From DATEDA01 sp963789885 (lineage in GTDB: Bacteria; Pseudomonadota; Gammaproteobacteria; Burkholderiales; SG8-39): a DNA stretch of 64,000 bases. Location of the stretch: positions 1 to 64,000 of the forward strand of contig CAWBNB010000040.1 in NCBI GenBank assembly GCA_963789885.1. Direction: 5' to 3'. Below the pieces are notes generated by a model, which made no database searches, was not told the origin of the DNA, and worked only from the letters and a program-made list of their open reading frames with translations. The position numbers and the translations under genes were made by a program. Positions 24,922 through 34,254 of this stretch are shown one piece after another; position 1 is the first letter of the stretch, and the number at the start of each line of letters is the position of its first letter.

Positions 24922-26049
24922 TCAGCCCTTCTTGACGACGGTGCTGTCGATGCACACGAGGCTGCCGGCGATGATCTCGTCCTCGCGATTCAAGGTCAGC
25001 GCGCCCGACTTGGGGTCGACCAGGAGCGCGAGGAAGTTGAGGAGGTTCCGCGCGTAGAGCGCGGAGGCGTCGGTCGCGACCATCGCCGCGAGGTTCGTGT
25101 GGCCGATGAGCTTCACGCCGTGCTTCACGACGATCTTGTCGCGCTCGGTGAGCGGGCAGTTCCCGCCCTGCTCCGCCGCGAGGTCGACGATCACCGCACC
25201 GGGCTTCATCCCGCGCACGGCCTCCTCGCGGATCAGCACCGGGGCCGGCCGGCCGGGAATCAGCGCGGTGGTGATGATGATGTCCGCCGCCTTGGCCCGC
25301 TCGTCGATCAGCGCCGCCTGGCGCCGCTTGTAGTCCTCGCTCATCTCGCGCGCGTAGCCGCCCGCGGTCTCGGCCTGCTTCTTCTCCTCCTCCGACACCG
25401 GCACCTCGACGAACTTCGCGCCGAGCGATTCGACCTGCTCCTTCACCGCCGGGCGCACGTCGAACGCCTCGATCACCGCGCCGAGGCGCTTCGCGGTGGC
25501 GATCGCCTGCAACCCGGCGACGCCCGCGCCGAGCACGAGCACGCGCGCCGCCTTCACCGTGCCGGCGGCGGTCATCAGCATCGGCATGAAGCGCCGGTAC
25601 TCGTCGGCCGCCACGATCACCGCCTTGTAGCCCGCGATGTTCGCCTGCGAGGAGAGGACGTCCATCGCCTGCGCGCGAGTGATCCGCGGCAGCCACTCCA
25701 TCGCGAACCCGGTGATCCCGGTCTTGGCGAGCGCCTCGATCCCCGCGGCGTCGTAGGGGTTGAGGAGGCCCGCGAGGATCGAGCCGCGCTTGAGCTGCGG
25801 CAGCTCGGATGCGTCCGGTCCGCGGACCTTCAGCACGATGTCGGACTGCGAGTAGACCTCGCCCGCGGACCCGGCGATCGTCGCGCCCGCGGCCTTGAAC
25901 TCGGCGTCCGGAATCGCGGCCCCGTCGCCCGCGCCCGCCTGCACGAGGAGCGCGTGCTTGCCGCCCGCGGCGAGCTTCTTGACCGTTTCCGGGGTCGCGG
26001 CGACGCGCGTCTCGCCCGAACGGATCTCCAGCGGCACGCCGATCTTCAT
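24922..26049 (-). CDS. pntA: NAD(P) transhydrogenase subunit alpha, NAD(H)-binding part
   Basis: 375 residues, the soluble domain I of the Re/Si-specific transhydrogenase. It opens MKIGVPLEIRSGETRVAATPETVKKL and contains RAQAMDVLSSQANIAGYKAV, the NAD-binding Rossmann motif VLGAGVAGLQAIATAKRLGA and the mobile-loop region GYAREMSEDYKRRQAALI. It contacts PntB domain III to exchange hydride. It ends before the membrane helices, which are carried by the next gene. First gene of the pnt operon; an aldo/keto reductase gene ends 58 bases upstream on the same strand. Confidence 0.96.
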   Translation of the reverse strand: MKIGVPLEIRSGETRVAATPETVKKLAAGGKHALLVQAGAGDGAAIPDAEFKAAGATIAGSAGEVYSQSDIVLKVRGPDASELPQLKRGSILAGLLNPYDAAGIEALAKTGITGFAMEWLPRITRAQAMDVLSSQANIAGYKAVIVAADEYRRFMPMLMTAAGTVKAARVLVLGAGVAGLQAIATAKRLGAVIEAFDVRPAVKEQVESLGAKFVEVPVSEEEKKQAETAGGYAREMSEDYKRRQAALIDERAKAADIIITTALIPGRPAPVLIREEAVRGMKPGAVIVDLAAEQGGNCPLTERDKIVVKHGVKLIGHTNLAAMVATDASALYARNLLNFLALLVDPKSGALTLNREDEIIAGSLVCIDSTVVKKG

Positions 26050-26107
26050 GATCCGACTCCGGGTTGTTCGGGGGCGGTCGCGATTGCGCTAGCAGACGCT
26101 CGGGTTG

Positions 26108-27115
26108 TCACCCGGTTGTTCGCCGTCCCTCGACGGGGTAATTCGGGTCGGTGTAGCCCGGCGTTGAAGCGTGGCCTGGCGGTACCAGGCTATCGACAAG
26201 CTTCTCGTCCTCCGGGCCAAGTTCCAGCTTCAGCGCTTCGGCGTAGCTGTCCCACTGCGCTTCCGTCCGGGGACCGGCGATGGCGGCACTAACCAGCCGG
26301 TTCTTGAGCACCCAGGCCAAGGCGAAGGCGATCGAAGTCGTCCCGCGCTTGGCCGCGTGAGCAGCGATCGTCTGTGCGATCTTCAGCGACTCGGGCCGAA
26401 ACTCGGTCTGGTGTATGCGCTTGTCACCGCGGCCGGCCCGACTATCGGCTGGCGGAGGCTGATCCACCGCATATTTGCCGCTGAGCACGCCGCGCGCCAG
26501 CGGGCTGTAAGGCACAACGCCAAGACCGTAGTGCGCAGCTGCCGGCAGGTGCTCGACTTCCGCCGTACGGTCAACGATGTTGTAAAGCGGCTCGGTTACG
26601 ATCGGCCGGTCGATCCCGACTTGATCGGCGAGACGCACGATTTCCGCGATGCGCCACGCGCGGAAGTTGGACACGCCGAAATAGCGCAACTTGCCCTGGC
26701 GGATCAAATCGCCGACCGCGCGCACGCCTTCTTCCAGCGGAGCATCGACGAGCGCTCGGTGGAAGTAGAGGATGTCGATATAGTCGGTGCCAAGTCGCTT
26801 CAGGCTTGCCTCGACGGACTGGACGATCCACTTGCGCGACTGGCCCTGCTCGTTCGGGCCCTTTGTGGCCGCGTAGCCGAACTTCGTCGCAACGACCCAG
26901 CTGTCCCGCTTGTCCGCGATGGCGCGTCCCACGATCTGTTCTGAACGTCCGGCGTGATAGACGTCGGCCGTATCGATGAAGTTGACCCCCTGGTCGAACG
27001 CTTTGCCGATGATGCGCTTCGACGTGGACTCGTCGGCCTCTCCGCCGAACATCATCGCGCCGAGGCACAAGGGTGACACCTTCAGGGCGCTACGCCCCAG
27101 ATAGCGGTAATCCAT
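26108..27115 (-). CDS. Aldo/keto reductase
   Basis: 335 residues with the AKR TIM-barrel pattern: MDYRYLGRSALKVSPLCLGAMMFGG, VNFIDTADVYHAGRSEQIVGRAI (catalytic Asp and Tyr), VVATKFGYAA (Lys) and DILYFHRAL (His). Late strands KNRLVSAAIAGPRTEAQWDS give the NADPH-site signature. It reduces aldehydes or ketones with NADPH; substrate unknown. It lies at the end of a same-strand run with the MmgE/PrpD and two beta-hydroxyacid-dehydrogenase-like genes, 133 bases from the last. Confidence 0.93.
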   Translation of the reverse strand: MDYRYLGRSALKVSPLCLGAMMFGGEADESTSKRIIGKAFDQGVNFIDTADVYHAGRSEQIVGRAIADKRDSWVVATKFGYAATKGPNEQGQSRKWIVQSVEASLKRLGTDYIDILYFHRALVDAPLEEGVRAVGDLIRQGKLRYFGVSNFRAWRIAEIVRLADQVGIDRPIVTEPLYNIVDRTAEVEHLPAAAHYGLGVVPYSPLARGVLSGKYAVDQPPPADSRAGRGDKRIHQTEFRPESLKIAQTIAAHAAKRGTTSIAFALAWVLKNRLVSAAIAGPRTEAQWDSYAEALKLELGPEDEKLVDSLVPPGHASTPGYTDPNYPVEGRRTTG

Positions 27116-27248
27116 TCGTATCTCCCTGTAGCGGTCGCCTGCTAATCCGCATGCGGACTAGAGGCGACCGATCGTCAGACTGCGCGGTTCGATTGAGTCG
27201 CTCAGTCCGCGTTTGGCGAAGAATGCGTGTCTGGTCCTCACGAAAGGC

Positions 27249-28142
27249 TCAGGCGCCCGCGAATTTGATATCGGCCATCCTCTCGAAGAGGCGGGCCATG
27301 TCGTCGAGGTTGGCGGTCCCGCCGAGCTCGTGCGCTCCCACCTCGAAGAGGCTGCGCACCGTGCTCGCGATCAGCATCGGCGCGCCACAACTGATCCCCA
27401 TCTGCGCGGCGAGCTTCAGGTCCTTGACCATCAGCTGGAGCTGGAAATCCGCCGTCGCCTTGCCTGCCGATAGCGCCGGCAGGATCCGCTCGGAAGCGCC
27501 GTTCCATCCCGTGCTCTTGTTGATGACCTTCGCCAGGTCTTCGAGCTTCAGGCCGTACTTGACGCCGATCGAGGCCGCTTCGTAGGTGAGCAGGCGGTTG
27601 CAAGACGCCACGGCGTTGTTGATCAGCTTGGCGACGTGGCCATTGCCCGTTTGCCCGCAGTACACGACGTTAGGGCTGACGGACTCGAGGATCGGCCTCA
27701 CCTTCGCGAAGGCATCGGATGGACCACCGCACATGATCGCGATCGTGCCGGCTACCGCGCCGCGCGGCCCGCCCGAGACCGGGGCGTCCACCAGCGATAC
27801 GCCGAGCTTCTGCAGGTCGGCGGCGATGCTGCGCGTTTCCGTCGGATCGCCTGTCGTCTGGTCGACGACGATCTTTCCGGGGGAGAGCCCCTCGGCTAGG
27901 CCACCCTTGCCGAACAGTGCCTCGCGAACCACGGCCGAGGTCGGAACGCAGATCATGATCACGTCGCAGGCTCGCGCGAGGGAAGGCAGATCCGCGGCCG
28001 CGGTGGCACCTTCCGCTTCAAAGGCGCGCACGATCTCCGGGCGGACGTCGAAGACGTGCATCTTGCGCGAGAGCGCCAGGCGGCGCGTCAGCGCCCCGCC
28101 CATGGCGCCCAGCCCCACGTAACCAACCTTTATCTCACTCAT
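27249..28142 (-). CDS. 3-hydroxyisobutyrate-dehydrogenase-family NAD(P) oxidoreductase (gene B of a pair)
   Basis: Start ATG 28142 (MSEIKVGYVGLGAMGGALTRRLAL), 297 residues. Rossmann motif GYVGLGAMG; substrate loop LVDAPVSGGPRGAVAGTIAIMCGG; catalytic lysine in GNGHVAKLINNAV; C-terminal helical domain with VKDLKLAAQMGISCGAPML. It oxidises a beta-hydroxyacid or reduces a semialdehyde. The upstream homologue (28157-29065) ends 14 bases before. The closest match in the window is the C-terminal half of the fused protein at 56348-58180, with long identical stretches. Confidence 0.92.
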   Translation of the reverse strand: MSEIKVGYVGLGAMGGALTRRLALSRKMHVFDVRPEIVRAFEAEGATAAADLPSLARACDVIMICVPTSAVVREALFGKGGLAEGLSPGKIVVDQTTGDPTETRSIAADLQKLGVSLVDAPVSGGPRGAVAGTIAIMCGGPSDAFAKVRPILESVSPNVVYCGQTGNGHVAKLINNAVASCNRLLTYEAASIGVKYGLKLEDLAKVINKSTGWNGASERILPALSAGKATADFQLQLMVKDLKLAAQMGISCGAPMLIASTVRSLFEVGAHELGGTANLDDMARLFERMADIKFAGA

Positions 28143-28156
28143 TTCAAGCGCCCCTC

Positions 28157-29065
28157 TTACGCGGACCGGCGGGTCTCGACGATATGCGTCGCCGCCATTG
28201 ATTCGATGAGTCCGAGGACCTCCTCGAGCTGTGCCGTCTCGCCCAGCGTGTTGACGCCGATCTGCAGCAACCCCCGGACGACATTGGTGATCGTGGTTGG
28301 CGCGCCGCATTCGAAGCCGAGCTGGATCGCCTGGTTCATGTCCTTCAGCATCAGCGACATGGCAAAGCTCCCCGAAGAGGGCTTGCCGTCAATGAGGTTT
28401 TGCATCATGACCTTCGAGGTGCGATTGCGCCCGGAGCCCTTGTTGATGACGTCGGTCATGGTCTCCAGGGACAGGCCCATCTTCTTACCCATCGCCACGA
28501 TTTCCAGCGTCGCGAGCCGGAGCCCTGCGCTCAGCACGTTGTTGACGAGCTTCATCGCTTGCCCGTCGCCGACCCGGCTGCCGCAGCGAAACACATTCGG
28601 ACTGATCGCGCTCAGCACGGGCAGCGCCTTGTCATAGGCGTCGTCCGGGCCGGAAGCCATGATGCTGATCGTCCCTGCCGCCGCGCCGCTGATGCCGCCG
28701 GAGACGGGTGCATCGATCACTCCGATGCCGCGCTCGGTAAGCTGCTTTGCCATCTCGCGAGTTTCACCGGGCACGCCGCTGGTCTGATCGATGACCAGCT
28801 TGCCGGCGGAAAGGCCTTCGAACAGGCCTCCCGTTCCGAAGATCACGCGACGGACGTCCGAGCTGCGTGGCAGGCACAGCAGCACGATGTCGCATCGGTG
28901 CGCGAGGTCTGCCGCCGAGGGAGCCGCGGAGGCGCCCAGCTTTTCGAACGACGCGACAGCTGCGTTGTTGATGTCCCAGACGCTGAGCGTGTGCGTCCCG
29001 AGAAGTCTGCGGGCGAGCGCACTTCCCATCGCGCCCAGCCCGATGTAGCCAATGTTCATTGCCAA
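28157..29065 (-). CDS. 3-hydroxyisobutyrate-dehydrogenase-family NAD(P) oxidoreductase (gene A of a pair)
   Basis: 302 residues: MNIGYIGLGAMGSALARRLLG as the dinucleotide site, VIDAPVSGGISGAAAGTISIMASG as the substrate loop, catalytic lysine in GDGQAMKLVNNVL and a helical C-terminal domain (LMLKDMNQAIQLGFECGAPTTI). Substrate unknown; the A/B arrangement implies that two related hydroxyacid steps, or a heteromer, work together. It lies 55 bases downstream of the MmgE/PrpD gene. Its closest relative in the window is the N-terminal half of the fused protein at 56348. Confidence 0.92.
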   Translation of the reverse strand: MAMNIGYIGLGAMGSALARRLLGTHTLSVWDINNAAVASFEKLGASAAPSAADLAHRCDIVLLCLPRSSDVRRVIFGTGGLFEGLSAGKLVIDQTSGVPGETREMAKQLTERGIGVIDAPVSGGISGAAAGTISIMASGPDDAYDKALPVLSAISPNVFRCGSRVGDGQAMKLVNNVLSAGLRLATLEIVAMGKKMGLSLETMTDVINKGSGRNRTSKVMMQNLIDGKPSSGSFAMSLMLKDMNQAIQLGFECGAPTTITNVVRGLLQIGVNTLGETAQLEEVLGLIESMAATHIVETRRSA

Positions 29066-29120
29066 CCCCTTCGCCTACTTGCCTACGGCTTGAAGGCCGT
29101 TGGCTATGAGCAGGGGAGCG

Positions 29121-30518
29121 CTAGCGTCGCTCCCCCTGCAGAACCTTGATCAACTTGGTCACTGTGGGGGCGCTCTCGAGACTGCGAACCGTTCCTTCGA
29201 GCTCTGTGACGGCCTTTGCGGGTAGTGTCTTGGAAGCCAAACGCTGAAACTTCGTTGCCATCTGCTCGTGCGTCATCGGCCGCATGTAGCTCCCGAGATA
29301 GAAATCGACGGTCTTCTTCAGGGTTTTCCCGTTCTTCAACTTGACTTCCACATTCGCCCCTCTGGCGTAGGGCCTGCCCTTCTTCTCCCGCTCCTCGTCG
29401 CGAACCACCGTGACGCGGTTGGCGAGATCGACGAGATCCGGCCGCCCAATGTTCTCCTCGACCATCTCGTCGACAAAAACATCGCCTTCGATCAGCTTGG
29501 TCGCAATGCAGAACCCCATGTGCATCTGCGCCGCAGTCGAGCCGGCCGGAACGTACGGCGTCCAATAGGAATGACTGACTACAGACTCCGTCCCTGCAAC
29601 GGTCACGTGCTCGACGTCCACGGCTTTCAAGCCCGTTTCCTTCACGAGCTCTTCAATGGCATCCAGCGCCGCCTGGTTCGTGCCCACGCACGCATGCCGC
29701 TTGATGGCAATCCGCATGGTTTCCCAGCGCGAGCCAAAGCCGTCAGTCAGTGCCGCGAGATTGAATTGGTCGGTGCTCTGGGTAAACGTCGTACAGTAGC
29801 CGCCGTAGCCTGCCTCGAAGATGTCCTCGATTCCGGTGAATCCATCTGCCGCAAGAAGAGCAGCGTACAGACCGGTCTGCCCACCCCTTGCGGACAGCAT
29901 GCGCTTCACCATCGAGCCGAACTGGGAAGCCATGAGGCCGCCCGCCTGGGCGCCTCCGGTGCCGAGCGCCTGGAAGAGTTGCTCTTCGTTGAGCCCCAGG
30001 ACGATCCCTGCGGCAAGGGCGGCCGGAAAAGGCGCAAAGACGCCGGGCGCGTGCCAGCCGTTGACCATCATCCGGTTCCCGTCCATGCAGAGGCCAACGC
30101 GGGGCCCGACTTCGAAGCCGGCGATGATGGCTGTCAGGAGTTTTTCGCCGCTTACCTTGTCGGCGCCGACGATCTCGGCCGCCGCGAAGGCAGCAGGGAG
30201 CACGGCGGCGCAGCTGTGAAAGGCGGCCGGATTGGCGTCGTCCAGCTCATAGCCCTGAATCATGGTGCCATTCACGAGGGCGGCGTTGCCGGCAGACGCG
30301 GTTTCGCCGCGTCCCCAGATGGTCGCGTTGCCGCCGTGGGGTTCGAGCCGCTTCACCACGCCTGCAAGGATCTGCGTCCACTTGAGATTGGCGCCGAACA
30401 GGCCGCAGCCCAAGCCGTCCAGGATGATCGCCTTCGCCTGCGCCCTGACCTCCTCGGGCACGTCTCCGAGTCTCAGATTTGCGGCAAAGGCTGCCAATTG
30501 GCGGGTGTACGACGGCAT
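29121..30518 (-). CDS. MmgE/PrpD-family protein
   Basis: Start ATG 30518 (MPSYTRQLAAFAANLRLGDVPEEV), 465 residues, matching the family length. The N-terminal all-helical domain has AKAIILDGLGCGLFGA and a later segment NAALVNGTMIQGYELDDANPAAFHSCAAVLPAAFAAAE, then LGTGGAQAGGLM. The C-terminal alpha/beta domain runs from about residue 270. Relatives are 2-methylcitrate dehydratase (PrpD), cis-aconitate decarboxylase and many uncharacterised lyases, so it probably dehydrates or decarboxylates a di- or tricarboxylic acid. It is the first gene of a run with two hydroxyacid dehydrogenases and an aldo/keto reductase. Confidence 0.9.
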   Translation of the reverse strand: MPSYTRQLAAFAANLRLGDVPEEVRAQAKAIILDGLGCGLFGANLKWTQILAGVVKRLEPHGGNATIWGRGETASAGNAALVNGTMIQGYELDDANPAAFHSCAAVLPAAFAAAEIVGADKVSGEKLLTAIIAGFEVGPRVGLCMDGNRMMVNGWHAPGVFAPFPAALAAGIVLGLNEEQLFQALGTGGAQAGGLMASQFGSMVKRMLSARGGQTGLYAALLAADGFTGIEDIFEAGYGGYCTTFTQSTDQFNLAALTDGFGSRWETMRIAIKRHACVGTNQAALDAIEELVKETGLKAVDVEHVTVAGTESVVSHSYWTPYVPAGSTAAQMHMGFCIATKLIEGDVFVDEMVEENIGRPDLVDLANRVTVVRDEEREKKGRPYARGANVEVKLKNGKTLKKTVDFYLGSYMRPMTHEQMATKFQRLASKTLPAKAVTELEGTVRSLESAPTVTKLIKVLQGERR

Positions 30519-30948
30519 AGGAGCAATCTCCAGGAATGTCGACCGCGGCGTCCAATCCGCGCTGCCTCGGGCGCACGGAATCCACCTTGAGCAAGGCATA
30601 TGCCTGATCCGATGAGGGCCTGCCAGGTGGCCCAATCGCACGCACATGCGCTGTAGACTTGAAAGAATGGGTGGCCGGAGACCTCCTGAGTAAGGGGCAT
30701 GTGTCTTACCCAAGAACAGGTGTCCTCGACGGCGACGCTTCTGCCGGCGGTGAAGGCGTGCAAGCCAAACGTCAGCCCGGCTATCGAGGGGTGTCGCTCA
30801 CTCGGGCGGCTGGCATTGCAGTTGCTCTTCCCCGGTGGGAGGGGCGCCAGACCGATGGGACCAATCGCAGGTTCTGGTTGTGGGCCCGGCGAGGTGGTCA
30901 AAATCTGCTGTGAGATGCGATCCTCACGGCGACCGTGGAGAGCAGCTT
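30519..30948. other. Divergent promoter region
   Basis: 430 bases separate the MmgE/PrpD gene (minus) from the UGSC-family gene (plus). No frame in it is convincing. It should contain both promoters, but I cannot identify boxes or an operator with confidence. Confidence 0.4.
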
Positions 30949-31458
30949 ATGGAAATCATGATACCTGTCTGGCCGGAGCGCGAGGTGGCCCAGCTCGCGA
31001 CGAGCGGCGTTGGGGCGATCAAGGGCATCAACGTTGCGTTCGTCGACGACTACCTGGACGCCGAATTCACCGACGAGCTGGAAAAGCAGCTGAGTGGAGG
31101 CCATGGCGCCGTCGTGAAGCGATTCATCAAAAAATCCGGCAACACTCCTTCCCCCAAGCCGTTGCTCGAGGAAGCTGCGCAATGCTCGGTCGCCGTCGTC
31201 GGCGTGGCAATGTGTGGATCCTGCACGTCGAGCACTGTGTTTGACGCCGCAGCGTTGGAAAAGAAGGGCATTCACACAGTGACGATCGTGTGGGATACGT
31301 TCGAGAAAGCAGCCAGAGCCGCCGCGCGCGTCCACGGCGTTCCGGGTATCAAGTTCGCCGTGATTCCCTCTCGTCAGGGAAGCGACACGGCGGAGGACCA
31401 ACGCGTCAAGGCGAAGGCCGCTGTCTCGGAGATCGTGCAGCTGCTGCTTACAAACTAG
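30949..31458 (+). CDS. UGSC-family protein, Cys form (CGSC motif)
   Basis: I choose ATG 30949 (MEIMIPVWPEREVAQLATSG), preceded by a GGAG site; 169 residues. The domain ends with VAVVGVAMCGSCTSSTVFDAAALEKKG: the CGSC motif replaces the UGSC selenocysteine motif that names the family. This suggests a redox-active or nucleophilic Cys at the tip of a Rossmann-like strand-loop-helix. The following VTIVWDTFEKAARAAARVHGVPGIKFAVIP resembles reductase-type alpha/beta folds. The biochemical role is not established. The gene converges on 31601-32677, which may be its functional partner. Confidence 0.75.
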   Translation: MEIMIPVWPEREVAQLATSGVGAIKGINVAFVDDYLDAEFTDELEKQLSGGHGAVVKRFIKKSGNTPSPKPLLEEAAQCSVAVVGVAMCGSCTSSTVFDAAALEKKGIHTVTIVWDTFEKAARAAARVHGVPGIKFAVIPSRQGSDTAEDQRVKAKAAVSEIVQLLLTN

Positions 31459-31600
31459 GGCGACGGTGGGCTTGTGGCGGCCGATCTGCCGTCCAGCCGT
31501 TTGCACATCGCCTTCGCGGCAAGGCGGCGTCGCGCCGCCAACCACCACCAGCTCTCTCTGCCAGAGCGGCGGATCGCAGTCGGCGCCAGCGCCGCCGCTT

Positions 31601-32677
31601 CTATGACTTCGAGGAGCCGATCAGGGACGTGACCGCATAGCCACCGTGGGCGCCCCAGCCGGGACAGACGGCTGCAAAATAGGTACGTCCGCCCGCCACG
31701 ACGATGTGAATGTCTTCCGGGCGGTTGGTCAGCGGAATCCTGGCCGTCGGCGAATCGACCCGGAAGCGCGCCGGGTTACGCTTCTGTTCCACCAGCATCT
31801 TGCGGACGTCGCTGCGGAATGTGCCGCACATGGCTATTTCGCTGACGGTCCGGCGTGCATTGTCCCAAAGATGCTCCCGCACATCGTTCTTGGACCAGCC
31901 GGCCTTGGCAAACTCCTCCGCCTGTCGGGGATTGATGATGACCAGAGTCTGGCCGCCCGCGTGGACGTTGTTGTTGCCGAGCGCGCAAAGCGTATCCCCG
32001 AGGACATAGAGCATCTCCGCCGGCGTGCCGTGACAGTCCGCGCTGTGCGGTCCTTCGCAGGCGAACACCGTGACGGCGTCGCTGCCTGGCGGACAACCCC
32101 GCTCCACGTGCAACGGCTCCCACGGATTGTCTTCTTCCTCTTCGGCGATGCAGAACGCGTATTCGGCAGGGTTCGACAGGGTGCTCATGTCCGTCTTGCC
32201 CGGGACGGCACCGCCAAGATTCCAGATCGCAAGCCGCACCGCGCGGCCAACGGCGGCATTGGCGCGATATCCATTGCCGAACACGCCGTCGCGCGAGTTG
32301 AAGTTCAGCCTCCGCGCGATCGGCCCGCTGACGATCGTCAGCGACACGCACATATGGGTGGTCTGAATGACGCCGCCCAGGTTATGCTGAGGCGCCATCA
32401 TTGCCTGCACGGCGGCGATGACGACCGGAAACAGCTCCGGCGTGCAGCCGCCCATTACCGCGTTCACGGCGAGCTTCTCGATCGTCACCTTGTCGTTCTT
32501 GGGTGGCATCTCACCAAGCACCTCATCGCGATCGCGTCCGCTCGCGGTGACCAGCGCTTCTACCAGCTTGCGCGTTGGCAGGACGATCGGCAGCCCATCC
32601 GTCCAGCCGCGCTCGTAGAACAGCTCGATCGCTTGTTCGTAGTCATCGGTCTGGAACGAGTCGGAGAGAGTCTGCAT
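31601..32677 (-). CDS. Uncharacterised 358-residue protein, likely partner of the UGSC-family protein
   Basis: Start ATG 32677 (MQTLSDSFQTDDYEQAIELFYERGWTDGLPIVLPT). I do not recognise a characterised family. Visible blocks: KLAVNAVMGGCTPELFPVVIAAVQAMM, a Gly/Asn-rich part FNSRDGVFGNGYRANAAVGRAVRLAIWNLGG, the acidic-aromatic EEEEDNPWEPLHVERG, GNNNVHAGGQTLVIINP and a C-terminal YFAAVCPGWGAHGGYAVTSL. Several conserved-looking Cys, His and Asn residues suggest an enzyme. No signal peptide or membrane helix. The upstream extension of the frame to 33127 is Arg/Ser-rich and probably noncoding. It faces the UGSC gene tail to tail with a gap of about 140 bases. Confidence 0.75.
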   Translation of the reverse strand: MQTLSDSFQTDDYEQAIELFYERGWTDGLPIVLPTRKLVEALVTASGRDRDEVLGEMPPKNDKVTIEKLAVNAVMGGCTPELFPVVIAAVQAMMAPQHNLGGVIQTTHMCVSLTIVSGPIARRLNFNSRDGVFGNGYRANAAVGRAVRLAIWNLGGAVPGKTDMSTLSNPAEYAFCIAEEEEDNPWEPLHVERGCPPGSDAVTVFACEGPHSADCHGTPAEMLYVLGDTLCALGNNNVHAGGQTLVIINPRQAEEFAKAGWSKNDVREHLWDNARRTVSEIAMCGTFRSDVRKMLVEQKRNPARFRVDSPTARIPLTNRPEDIHIVVAGGRTYFAAVCPGWGAHGGYAVTSLIGSSKS

Positions 32678-33212
32678 GGTCAGCAACCCACGATTGCGAC
32701 TGGCGCTCGAATTGTCCGCGGCGGATACGTTTGAAGAGCCGGCATTCGCATAGCGAAGCACGCCCCATGCCATCTGCGAAGTCTCACCCGGCCAAGCAAC
32801 GATCCGGGCCGAGTGCGTTCGCTCCTCTGAGCAGGACCCTGGTCGATAGCAGCTGGAAATTCGGCGGTTTAGGCGGGCCGAGCTGCCGCGTGTACTTCGC
32901 ATCGACACACGGGTGTCACACTGAACGACACTGTGTCCGGCACAGACAGACAAAGCCGGAAGATCCAGAGCCAACCCCCGAATTGGCGCTGGTTTTCGCA
33001 TGTGAGACCTCGCGATGGGTAGCCGCGGCCTCGTCGATTCCGGTACCGGGGGCGTGGCCTTGCTGCAATGCCCCCCGGCAGCAGAGCCTGCGGGTTCTTC
33101 CGCGGGATCGTGACCGCCATACCCCACGCGTCCGTCGACGACGCGGTACTGGCGACGGATGGCATGTCCCTTGCTGCACGCGTTTCATCTGCGTCTGTCT
33201 CTGACAAGGCTC
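32678..33212. other. Divergent promoter region
   Basis: 535 bases between the minus-strand 358-residue gene and the plus-strand Bug receptor. The frames here look noncoding. Short dyads such as the CACACTG/CACTGTG neighbourhood at about 32917-32935 could be operator sites, but this is weak. No RNA gene seen. Confidence 0.4.
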
Positions 33213-34199
33213 ATGATCGAGCTCAAGAAGCTAGCCTGCGCTGCGCTGTCCGTTGCGACCTTTCTTGTCGGCGGCGGAGCTGCTCAGGCCCAATCCGCAC
33301 CCTTTCCCACGAAGCCGGTCACGCTCGTCGTTCCCTTTGCTGCGGGCGGGACCGCCGATGTCGTGGCGCGGGTCCTCGCTGAAAAGGTCAGCGCCGACCT
33401 GGGACAGCCTGTTCTCGTCGACAACCGCACCGGGGGCGGCGGGCTGATCGGGGCGCAGGCGGTGGCGCGAGCGAGGCCGGACGGCTATACGCTCCTGCAG
33501 ATCTCGACCGCACACGTCATCCTCGCAGGCCTGCGACAGGATCTGCCTTACGACCTGAAGCGCGACTTCGTACCGGTCTTCGGAACCAGCGCGGTCCCGC
33601 AGGCGCTTGCCGTGAATACGAAGTCGAACATCCGGTCCATTCCCGATCTGGTCGCAACCGCCAAGTCGATGGCCGGTGGCATCAACTACTCGACCGGCGG
33701 CACCGGGTCTCTCAGCCACCTGACGTCCGCCCGACTTGTACAGGCGTTGAAAGTCAACGCTACTCCAGTCCCCTACAGGGGCCTCAGCGGCGCCGCTCAA
33801 GCCGTCCTGGGCAATCAGGTCCAGTTCACGATCGTCAACATTCCCGATGTGATCGAGCTGGCGAACTCGGGTGACCTTCGGCTCCTCGCCGTGACATCCG
33901 AACAGCGACTGTCCAACCTGCCGAACGTACCGACGATGGTGGAGCTGGGCTTCCCGGACTTGACTTCCGCGTCGTGGACGAGCTACCTCGCCCCGGCCGG
34001 TACACCGACCGATCCGATCGATCGCCTGTACAGCGCTTTTGCGAAAGCAGCCGCCGACCCGGGCGTTCAGGAGCGGCTGGGTAAGCTCGGGGTCGTGACA
34101 AGAGCAAGGAACGGAGCAGAACTCGGCAGATTCATGAACGATGAGTCCGTTCGCTGGCGGCGGATCATCGAAGAGAACCAGATCAAGCTGGAAAACTAG
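33213..34199 (+). CDS. Bug/TctC-family periplasmic solute-binding protein (1)
   Basis: Start ATG 33213 (MIELKKLACAALSVATFLVGGGAAQAQS), 328 residues with signal peptide cleaved near AQAQ-S. The mature part is the TctC fold: FPTKPVTLVVPFAAGGTADVVARVLAEKV (ligand loop 1), LVDNRTGGGGLIGAQAVARARPDGYTLL and the second loop INYSTGGTGSLSHLTSARLV. Bug proteins bind carboxylates or similar small molecules; no TctAB permease is encoded nearby, as is common for orphan Bug receptors. It leads an operon-like run with an SDR and an iron-ADH-fold gene. Confidence 0.9.
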   Translation: MIELKKLACAALSVATFLVGGGAAQAQSAPFPTKPVTLVVPFAAGGTADVVARVLAEKVSADLGQPVLVDNRTGGGGLIGAQAVARARPDGYTLLQISTAHVILAGLRQDLPYDLKRDFVPVFGTSAVPQALAVNTKSNIRSIPDLVATAKSMAGGINYSTGGTGSLSHLTSARLVQALKVNATPVPYRGLSGAAQAVLGNQVQFTIVNIPDVIELANSGDLRLLAVTSEQRLSNLPNVPTMVELGFPDLTSASWTSYLAPAGTPTDPIDRLYSAFAKAAADPGVQERLGKLGVVTRARNGAELGRFMNDESVRWRRIIEENQIKLEN

Positions 34200-34254
34200 G
34201 CCCCACCGCGCGACGTATTCGCAGCATTCGTTCTGACAGGAACTGGAGACCGAC

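Noticed and set aside
23092..26292. 1066-codon plus-strand open frame across the pnt genes, and an 842-codon minus-strand shadow
   Set aside because: Low-complexity, charged His/Arg/Asp-rich translation caused by strong codon bias of pntA/pntB; the real genes lie in another frame with full motifs.
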